Shown: one piece after another, positions 6,451 to 13,369 of the stretch
How the letters are laid out: each line of letters begins with the position of its first letter
Numbering within the stretch: the stretch's first letter is position 1
Source of the DNA: Spartobacteria bacterium
Lineage (GTDB): Bacteria; Verrucomicrobiota; Verrucomicrobiia; Chthoniobacterales; UBA6821
DNA length: 64,000 bases
Assembly (NCBI GenBank): GCA_947487385.1
Contig: CANKWU010000003.1
Location: forward strand, 1 to 64,000
Direction: 5' to 3'
Program-made: the position numbers and the translations under genes
Notes under the pieces: generated by a model
What the model saw: the letters and a program-made list of their open reading frames with translations, nothing else
What the model was told of the DNA's origin: nothing
Databases searched by the model: none

Positions 6451-7718
6451 TGAACGGAAAACCATATCCGATTCCCGAGACATGGACAGAATCGTCCATT
6501 GGGAAAACGGTCATCAAAACCAAGCAGCGCGACCCACGAAAGAAGCCCGACGAAGTTTTTAAATATGTCGATGTCTCGGCTGTCTCCAACACATCTTTCA
6601 AAATTACAGACGCTGCGCCTACGCTAGGATCCGACGCCCCAAGCCGAGCACGAAAAGCAATTCAGACTAACGATGTTCTATTCGCAACAGTTCGACCGAC
6701 TTTGAAGCGAATTGCATTGGTCCCTCCAGAATGCAATGGAGCAATAGCCAGCACCGGATATTGTGTTTTGCGTTGTGATAAAACGAAGGTAGAGCCAGGT
6801 TTTCTCTACTCGTTCCTAATTACTGATCACTTCAATGCTCGTATGGCTGGGTTGGAGCGCGGAGCAAGCTACCCAGCAGTTCGAGATTCTGATGTGACCG
6901 CATCATGGATTCCTCTCCCCCCACTCCCCGAGCAGAAGAAGATCGCGGAGATTCTTTCGACGGTGCAGCGGGCGATCGAGGAGCAGGAGCGGATCATTCA
7001 GACCACCACCGAGCTGAAAAAGGCCCTCATGCACAAGCTCTTCACCGAAGGCCTCCGAGGAGAACCCCAGAAACAAACCGAAATCGGCCCCGTCCCCGAA
7101 AGCTGGTCCCCAATCACACTCGGAGAATTGTGTGGAAAGCCTAATGGTGCATTGCAGACAGGCCCGTTCGGTAGCCAGCTTCACAAAAACGAATATCAGG
7201 AAGACGGCATCGCGGTGGTCAACCCGACTCATCTCGCCGGGAACCGTATCAATCACGAAAACGTTCCTCGCGTCAGCGAGCAAGTTGCGCAGCGACTTGG
7301 CAAACACCGCCTTCGGAAGTTTGACATACTGTTCGCCCGCCGGGGAGAGATTGGACGCCAAGGCTTGGTGACCGAAGCAGAGGAAAAGTGGCTTTGTGGA
7401 ACGGGCTGCTTTCTTGTCCGAGCGAGCAAGCCATTCATCGACAATCGTTTCTTGGCGCTCTATTTCGCTACGGATCGACTCGTGAAGTGGCTCTATTCAC
7501 ACGCTGCGGGTGCAATCATGCCCAACCTCAACAACGCCGTGATGCAACGCTTGCCGGTGTTCTATCCGGATCTGGACAGCCAAACCACGATCATCGAAAC
7601 GTTCGCGACGATTGACCAAAAGTTGAGCGCTGCCGAACGGAGACAAACCGCCCTCCAAGACCTCTTCCGCACCCTCCTTCACGAACTAATGACCGCAAAG
7701 ACCCGCGTTCACGAATGA
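6447..7718 (+). CDS. hsdS: Type I restriction-modification specificity subunit HsdS
   Basis: This 423-aa protein has two target-recognition domains, each followed by conserved helices. TRD1 covers about residues 1-155 and ends with 'IPLPPLPEQKKIAEILSTVQ'; TRD2 covers about 215-375, and the C-terminal helices read 'LDSQTTIIETFATIDQKLSAAERR'. It determines the bipartite recognition site of the HsdM/HsdR enzyme. The TRD parts are visibly more AT-rich than the helical spacer (about 6895-7115), as expected when TRDs are exchanged by recombination. It overlaps the TIR gene by 4 bp; a second ATG follows directly at 6450. Confidence 0.93.
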   Translation: MMNGKPYPIPETWTESSIGKTVIKTKQRDPRKKPDEVFKYVDVSAVSNTSFKITDAAPTLGSDAPSRARKAIQTNDVLFATVRPTLKRIALVPPECNGAIASTGYCVLRCDKTKVEPGFLYSFLITDHFNARMAGLERGASYPAVRDSDVTASWIPLPPLPEQKKIAEILSTVQRAIEEQERIIQTTTELKKALMHKLFTEGLRGEPQKQTEIGPVPESWSPITLGELCGKPNGALQTGPFGSQLHKNEYQEDGIAVVNPTHLAGNRINHENVPRVSEQVAQRLGKHRLRKFDILFARRGEIGRQGLVTEAEEKWLCGTGCFLVRASKPFIDNRFLALYFATDRLVKWLYSHAAGAIMPNLNNAVMQRLPVFYPDLDSQTTIIETFATIDQKLSAAERRQTALQDLFRTLLHELMTAKTRVHE

Positions 7719-7735
7719 GCGCTACCCATTAAAAA

Positions 7736-8677
7736 ATGAGCGCGAACTTCCAGAACCCGCCTTCCGGAGCGACAAGGATTAAGGTCCGAAAAACAGCGGG
7801 CGGCATTCATCTATTCAATCGTGCAACAGGCACAAACGTTCTGATCGATGAGATCCGTCCGTCTCCGGCAAATTTCTCGCGAGCACCTCGCCAAGTCTCA
7901 ATCGCTCTGACCAACACCTGCGACCTATCCTGCGAATACTGCTATGCCCCAAAATCCCCAGCCAATCTTCCTCTGGAGGACCTCAAGAGATGGCTTTGGG
8001 ATCTCGATGAACACGGCTCAATCGGCATCGGTTTTGGCGGCGGAGAACCAACACTCTACCCAGCTCTACCCGAAGTCTGCGAATTCGCGACCCGATACAC
8101 CAATCTTGCGGTAACGATTACCACCCACGCACACCGTCTGTCGGCCAAACTCCTTCGAACCCTCGAAGGAAACATCAATTTTGCCCGAGTCAGCATGGAT
8201 GGTGTCGGATCTACCTATGAAGCAAATCGAGGTCGAAGCTTCGACAACCTCATTGGGAGAATTAAGGACCTAAGCAGCCTTGTGCCGTTTGGAATCAACT
8301 TCGTGGTCAATTCAGACACGATCTCGGATCTCGACACGGCAATTGACTTAGCTTCGAAGATGGATGCGCGTGAGTTCCTCCTTCTTCCGGAGCAAGCGAC
8401 ATCATCCCGCCGCGGAATGGACGAGGACACTCGACGAATGTTGACCACTTGGGTTGAAGGATACACGGGAACAGTCCCTCTCTCGGTCAGCGAGGGCGAC
8501 ACTGATGGTCTTCCAACCTGCAACCCGCTGCCACTCGAAACGGGATTAGCTGCCTTTGTGCACATCGACGCCGCCGGGAACCTCAAGCGGACATCCTATG
8601 ATCGATTAGGCGTTGAAATCTCCCAGACCGGAATCATTGCCGCCTTGGAACAACTTAAGAAGGAGTCTGAAATTTAA
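7736..8677 (+). CDS. Radical SAM protein in the defence operon
   Basis: This 313-aa protein carries the [4Fe-4S] motif C62-x3-C66-x2-C69 ('TNTCDLSCEYCYAPKS') and the SAM-binding GGE motif (GFGGGEPTLYP, about 100-110), so it is a bona fide radical SAM enzyme. The C-terminal part ('TCNPLPLETGLAAFVHIDAAGNLKRTSYDR') has the shape of a SPASM/twitch region, but most cluster cysteines are absent. It does not match viperin-type sequences well. It starts 17 bp after hsdS and stops 5 bp before the 131-aa gene. A role in modifying a peptide, nucleotide or partner protein for defence is inference from context. Confidence 0.85.
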   Translation: MSANFQNPPSGATRIKVRKTAGGIHLFNRATGTNVLIDEIRPSPANFSRAPRQVSIALTNTCDLSCEYCYAPKSPANLPLEDLKRWLWDLDEHGSIGIGFGGGEPTLYPALPEVCEFATRYTNLAVTITTHAHRLSAKLLRTLEGNINFARVSMDGVGSTYEANRGRSFDNLIGRIKDLSSLVPFGINFVVNSDTISDLDTAIDLASKMDAREFLLLPEQATSSRRGMDEDTRRMLTTWVEGYTGTVPLSVSEGDTDGLPTCNPLPLETGLAAFVHIDAAGNLKRTSYDRLGVEISQTGIIAALEQLKKESEI

Positions 8678-8682
8678 ACATT

Positions 8683-9078
8683 ATGAAAATCTGGAACGGA
8701 TACGGATCAGAGCACTCGATGAATCTGGTAATGATTGGCCACTTCAAAAGTGAAGATGATGCTAAGAAGACCCAGGAAATCATCGAGAAGCTCTCAGTTG
8801 AGTTGAGCGGAAAGATTGATATCGGCACCAATCAAGAGAATTTCGGAAGTGAAATCCGAGACATTCTGAAAGCCGCGGATTGTTACTTTCTGAGTCCCGG
8901 CGAACTCGAGCATTTTCTTTATGACACTCACACTCGCGTGGAAGGTGACAAGATCATTCTCGAGACTGACGAGACAGAGGTATCTGCGTTCTTCAAACTG
9001 ATGATGTATAAGGGTGCAAAGGTCGAAGTGTATTCCGCTCATCACTACCCAGACGAGCAACAAGATCCTCAAACATAA
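8683..9078 (+). CDS. Conserved-looking 131-aa protein paired with the radical SAM gene
   Basis: The 131-aa product starts MKIWNGYGSEHSMNLVMIGH and looks like a compact alpha/beta protein, acidic overall, with no membrane segment. The opening resembles small proteins that I recall being annotated as a domain of unknown function (possibly DUF6375), but I cannot confirm this. It lies 5 bp after the radical SAM gene and 13 bp before the large NTPase, so the three are probably one functional unit. It might be a substrate, chaperone or inhibitor for either neighbour. Function unknown. Confidence 0.75.
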   Translation: MKIWNGYGSEHSMNLVMIGHFKSEDDAKKTQEIIEKLSVELSGKIDIGTNQENFGSEIRDILKAADCYFLSPGELEHFLYDTHTRVEGDKIILETDETEVSAFFKLMMYKGAKVEVYSAHHYPDEQQDPQT

Positions 9079-9091
9079 AAAGATCCCTCCG

Positions 9092-12000
9092 ATGCCGGCA
9101 CTAGATTGGACAGAATTTGACGCACTCGCGGGGAGTCGAAGCCAAAACTTCGAGAATCTTTGCCGCGGATTGATGCACCTACACGTGGGGAGCTTTGGCG
9201 AGTTTCGTGCACTGAGGAATCAGCCCGGCGTCGAGTTCCACCTGAAGCTAGCTCGAGACTGCTCCAGTCTCGGTTCTCCCCCTCGGTGGTGGGGATGGCA
9301 GTGCAAGGTCTACAAACGCACGGATGCCGGAGACCTATATGCCGCGGGGAAGAAGAATATCGCGGAATCACTTCAAAAAACAAAAACGCACCTCCCAAAA
9401 CTCACGGACTGGGTCTTGTGGACTCCGTTTACGCTCAGCAAGGCTGACCAAAAGTGGTTCAATGAATTGGAAACTGAAATGGAGTTGCACCTCTGGGCGG
9501 AAGAGGAGGTTGATACCTACCTAGCCGGACCTGGCATCATTCTTCGAAGCACCTATTTCGGCGACTTGGTCGCCTCTCCCGAGGAACTCGCGCAACGTCA
9601 CCATGAGGCAGTCCAACCGATCAAGGAGAAATGGTTAGAGCAGGTTCACCAAACAACTGAATCTGAACGAACTCTGAGGCGTATGCTTGGCGAGCCTGGA
9701 TCGTGGAATCACTTGATCGAAACCGGCACGCGCCTTCAAAAGGCTGGCGAGACAATTTCAGAGTTCGCAGCCTCCGCGCACTACGTCTCACAGGAGGTCG
9801 TGCAGAAGTTCGTTCACTCGTGCGTGGCCTTCGCTGAGACGCTACTTCAATTTCACAGAACGCTTGAGGAAGGAGATCTCGATATAATTCGACAACAACT
9901 CACCGAGCGCCAGTCATTGCTCGGTGACGAAGTGAAAGCTACGCCAAGATACCTGCGTAAGCTTGCAGTTCCGATCGCTCTCGACGCGACCAATGCGTTG
10001 CACGACATGCGCATAGCCCAAAGCCTCTTGGATGAAGTCGAGGAATTCTTGGGGGTTGGACTGATTGCTGTTTTGGCTGATGCTGGTGGCGGGAAGACCC
10101 AACTCGCTGCATCAATCACAGCCCCCCAAAGTGCAAGGCCTTCAGGCGTGCTTCTCCTCGGCGGAAAACTTCACCATGGTGGGGACCTCAATGACCTGGC
10201 ACGAAGTTACACTCTCAACGGTAAGCCCCTTGGCGGTTTTGAGCTGCTACTAGCAGCGCTCGATGCTGCGGGGAAGCGATCGAGGTGTCGCCTCCCTCTT
10301 GTTATTGATGGATTGAATGAAGCTGAGAATCCAAAGAATTGGAAAGCTCCTCTCGCGTCCCTCGCTGAAACCGTAAAGGCTTACCCCAATGTTCTTATAG
10401 TGTGTACCTTGCGCACTGGAGAACGCGGACGCGAGCATTCCATGTGGGACAAGACGCCAGCCACAAATGCACGAGAGTCATTCGCTGTAATGTCACTTCC
10501 TGAAGGCATAAGGCGCATTGAAGGCGAGGGATTTGGGGCCGACACCAAGGAAGCGATTAGTAAATACTTTGAGTATTTCAGAATTGATCCGGGAGACGCG
10601 GAGATCCCTCTCGAGTTTCTGCAACATCCGCTTACCCTCCGGATCTTTTGTGAAGTCACCAATTCCGAGCGCCTCGAGATGGTCAATATCGATTATTTTC
10701 CCGCAGCTCTCGCGCCACTATTCACAGAATATGTCGAGCGCTCCGCAACCAGAATCTCTGAGTTGCAGAACTTGAGTTACTCTTACTCCGCAGATGAGGT
10801 TAGGGTGGCAATATACAAACTTGGGTTGTTGTTGTGGGAGCAACAATCGAGGGAAATTGAAGAAAAGAGCTACCGAGATGCAGTTGGGGATGCTGCAAGG
10901 GGATGGAATAGCAGCATTGTCAATCTACTCGCCCAAGAAGGCATCATCTTCCGCAACCCAGGCGATACTCTCGGTGAGTATGTGCTAACCCCGACCTACG
11001 ACGCTCTCGGCGGCTTTATCATTGCAAGTTCTCTGATTGCCAAAAACTCTCAAGACAGATCTTTCACATGGCTGAGTGAGTCGGGTGTTATTGATTCATT
11101 TGGAGGTGAGAACAGCCACGAATTGGCATCCGACATCTTTCGTTCGTTAGTGGCGCTTGCGCCGAGTGAAATGGGCGGCGTGCAGCTATGGAAAGTCGCA
11201 CCTGAACCGTTCAAAAACAGTGCTCTCCGATTTGCAACTGCGCTCGCGCCTGAGTTCCTAGATGGAGAGACGGTCGGTGCTCTACTGAAACTGTTTGAAG
11301 AGAACTCAGAAGAACGGGCGCGGTTCTACTCGCGTCTATACGGAACCAGATCCGCTGTAGCGCATCCGCTAAATGCAGAATTCCTCGACAAGGTTCTCCG
11401 GACTCTTACCCCGGTTGGCGAGAGAGATCTATCGTGGACTGAATGGATCCGCCAAACCAGAAGCGAGCGATTTGCCGATATTCTCGCCTTGGAGAAGAAG
11501 TGGAAATCGCGCCCTACCGATCGAGGAGATTCCGACCAACTACGGCTACAGTGGTTGATGTGGCATCTCACTAGCACCGACCGCGAGCTCAGGGATGTTG
11601 CTACGCGGGCGATCTATTGGTTTGGACGCGGCGACCCTCCAGCTCTGTTTAAAAAAGCGATTAACTCACTGGAAATCAATGATCCTTATGTTCCCGAGCG
11701 AATGATGGCTGCCAGCTATGGAGTGGCTATGTCGCACCAAGTAGGTGTTGAACGCGAGTTATTCGCTTCAGAAGAGTTGCCTAGATTTGCTCGGGAGGTA
11801 TATGGCGCAATTTTTGCGGAGGGCGCCCCTTACTGGACCACTCACATCTTGCTTCGGGAGTATGCGGCCCGGGTAATTGAGATGACCAACCTGCATAGCC
11901 CAGCTCATTTCTCGGCTGAGGAGCTCACAAGATCGACTGCACCTTTCTCAATGTCAGATTTGTCCAATTGGGGGTTGAAGAAGGGTTCGGAGGAAGGGAC

Positions 12001-13369
12001 TTGGGCTTCTTTAGGGCCTTCACCATTACGGATGGATTTCGAAAATTATACCCTTGGTCGATTGACCCCAAATCGAGCGAACTATGACTATGAGCATGAA
12101 GGTTACAAGAATACGAAAGCCCGCATTTTGTGGCGTATTGACCAGCTCGGCTGGTTTTCGGGCAGCTTTGACGAAATTGATAGCCGAATCGCAAGTGATC
12201 AGAATTGGAGGAGATCGTCCAATGATCCGAAGAAGACCGATCGTTATGGAAAGAAGTATTCGTGGATCGCTTACTTCGAAATGGCCGGACTGCTCCACGA
12301 TCTGGGGGTAATTGATCGCACCTATGGGCGTGAGCGAACTTCGGATGTTGATATTGATCCTAGCTTTCCTGAGCGAGTTCTCAAATATAAGCTGTTTGAT
12401 TCTGACCTTCTAGGCTCTCCAGACACGGGTATGGCTGACTGGATTGCAAATGGCGAGCAACCGGATATGGCTCCCTATCTCATGGTTCATTGCATTGGAG
12501 AACATGAAGGTCCGTGGGTAGCCTTGGACGGATTTGTTGTTCAGGAGGATGAACGGCGAGGACGCAGATCTTTCTGCTTTGCCAGGAGTTTCATCGTTGC
12601 GAACGCGAGTTCGGAAGCCTTTCTTGAGAAATTGGCGACTCAAGAGCTTGGAGGGCGATGGCTGCCCGAGAAGCCATCTGTCATATACACCTTCGAAGGG
12701 GAGATCCCTTGGTGTGCAACTTATCCAGCGAATGGCCCAACTGGTTTCTCATTTATCGAAAATGAACGAACCGTAAAGGTTCAGAAATCGCGCACGGAGT
12801 TGTTTCTCGACGACCAGCTGTTGACTGAATCCCAAATGGAATTCCTGAGGCGCAAACTAGTCAACAAAGAGCTTTCTACAGATGTGGGTGGACTTATTGA
12901 CGCTGAAATCGAGAGGATCGAGGCTCGAGAGATTCCGTTCATAGCCAATGAAATCGAACGGGATTTCGCAGAATTTCAGGCGCTTATTCCAGTCTGCGAC
13001 TTCGGATGGGAAGGATATCAAACCTCGGCAAGCGACTCCGGACATGCAGTTACCCTTGCTAGAGAAATAGCTGATGCTCTCGACTTAGTTCAACACCCAC
13101 AAGAGTTCGATCTATTTACCAGAAACGGGGTAAGAGCTTCGTTGAACATTTCTGACCACAGTACCGATTATAACAATAATCAGTCATTCTTCTTCATCAA
13201 CGAAGGTCTCTTGAAGCGTTATCTTGAACAAAAAGACTCCACGCTCATCTGGGCGGTCTGGGGTGAGCGTGAATACTCGTCAAAGCAAGCTAGCGCACTA
13301 TTCCATGGGCCGAATCGGCCTGAGCAAACTCGCGGAGACATCAAATATGTCCGCCGCTTTGACCCATGA
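9092..13369 (+). CDS. Large predicted nuclease-STAND NTPase (Avs-like architecture)
   Basis: I choose ATG 9092 because the upstream ATG (9014) lies inside the preceding gene; this gives 1425 aa. The N-terminal 160 residues look like a PD-(D/E)xK nuclease domain: E48 in PGVEF, then Q70-x-K72 in WWGWQCKVY. A P-loop follows (LADAGGGKTQLA, K335) with Walker B 'LVIDGLNEA' (D406), characteristic of STAND/NACHT ATPases. About 900 C-terminal residues form a long, mostly helical region without a motif I know, the usual position of a sensor. Family knowledge: nuclease-STAND proteins such as Avs detect phage proteins and cut DNA. The stop overlaps the hsdR start (ATGA). Confidence 0.82.
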   Translation: MPALDWTEFDALAGSRSQNFENLCRGLMHLHVGSFGEFRALRNQPGVEFHLKLARDCSSLGSPPRWWGWQCKVYKRTDAGDLYAAGKKNIAESLQKTKTHLPKLTDWVLWTPFTLSKADQKWFNELETEMELHLWAEEEVDTYLAGPGIILRSTYFGDLVASPEELAQRHHEAVQPIKEKWLEQVHQTTESERTLRRMLGEPGSWNHLIETGTRLQKAGETISEFAASAHYVSQEVVQKFVHSCVAFAETLLQFHRTLEEGDLDIIRQQLTERQSLLGDEVKATPRYLRKLAVPIALDATNALHDMRIAQSLLDEVEEFLGVGLIAVLADAGGGKTQLAASITAPQSARPSGVLLLGGKLHHGGDLNDLARSYTLNGKPLGGFELLLAALDAAGKRSRCRLPLVIDGLNEAENPKNWKAPLASLAETVKAYPNVLIVCTLRTGERGREHSMWDKTPATNARESFAVMSLPEGIRRIEGEGFGADTKEAISKYFEYFRIDPGDAEIPLEFLQHPLTLRIFCEVTNSERLEMVNIDYFPAALAPLFTEYVERSATRISELQNLSYSYSADEVRVAIYKLGLLLWEQQSREIEEKSYRDAVGDAARGWNSSIVNLLAQEGIIFRNPGDTLGEYVLTPTYDALGGFIIASSLIAKNSQDRSFTWLSESGVIDSFGGENSHELASDIFRSLVALAPSEMGGVQLWKVAPEPFKNSALRFATALAPEFLDGETVGALLKLFEENSEERARFYSRLYGTRSAVAHPLNAEFLDKVLRTLTPVGERDLSWTEWIRQTRSERFADILALEKKWKSRPTDRGDSDQLRLQWLMWHLTSTDRELRDVATRAIYWFGRGDPPALFKKAINSLEINDPYVPERMMAASYGVAMSHQVGVERELFASEELPRFAREVYGAIFAEGAPYWTTHILLREYAARVIEMTNLHSPAHFSAEELTRSTAPFSMSDLSNWGLKKGSEEGTWASLGPSPLRMDFENYTLGRLTPNRANYDYEHEGYKNTKARILWRIDQLGWFSGSFDEIDSRIASDQNWRRSSNDPKKTDRYGKKYSWIAYFEMAGLLHDLGVIDRTYGRERTSDVDIDPSFPERVLKYKLFDSDLLGSPDTGMADWIANGEQPDMAPYLMVHCIGEHEGPWVALDGFVVQEDERRGRRSFCFARSFIVANASSEAFLEKLATQELGGRWLPEKPSVIYTFEGEIPWCATYPANGPTGFSFIENERTVKVQKSRTELFLDDQLLTESQMEFLRRKLVNKELSTDVGGLIDAEIERIEAREIPFIANEIERDFAEFQALIPVCDFGWEGYQTSASDSGHAVTLAREIADALDLVQHPQEFDLFTRNGVRASLNISDHSTDYNNNQSFFFINEGLLKRYLEQKDSTLIWAVWGEREYSSKQASALFHGPNRPEQTRGDIKYVRRFDP

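Noticed and set aside
7736-8677. Radical SAM gene as a prokaryotic viperin
   Set aside because: Apart from the radical SAM motif, the surrounding sequence does not resemble viperins, and a SPASM-like tail is present; no nucleotide kinase neighbour is seen.
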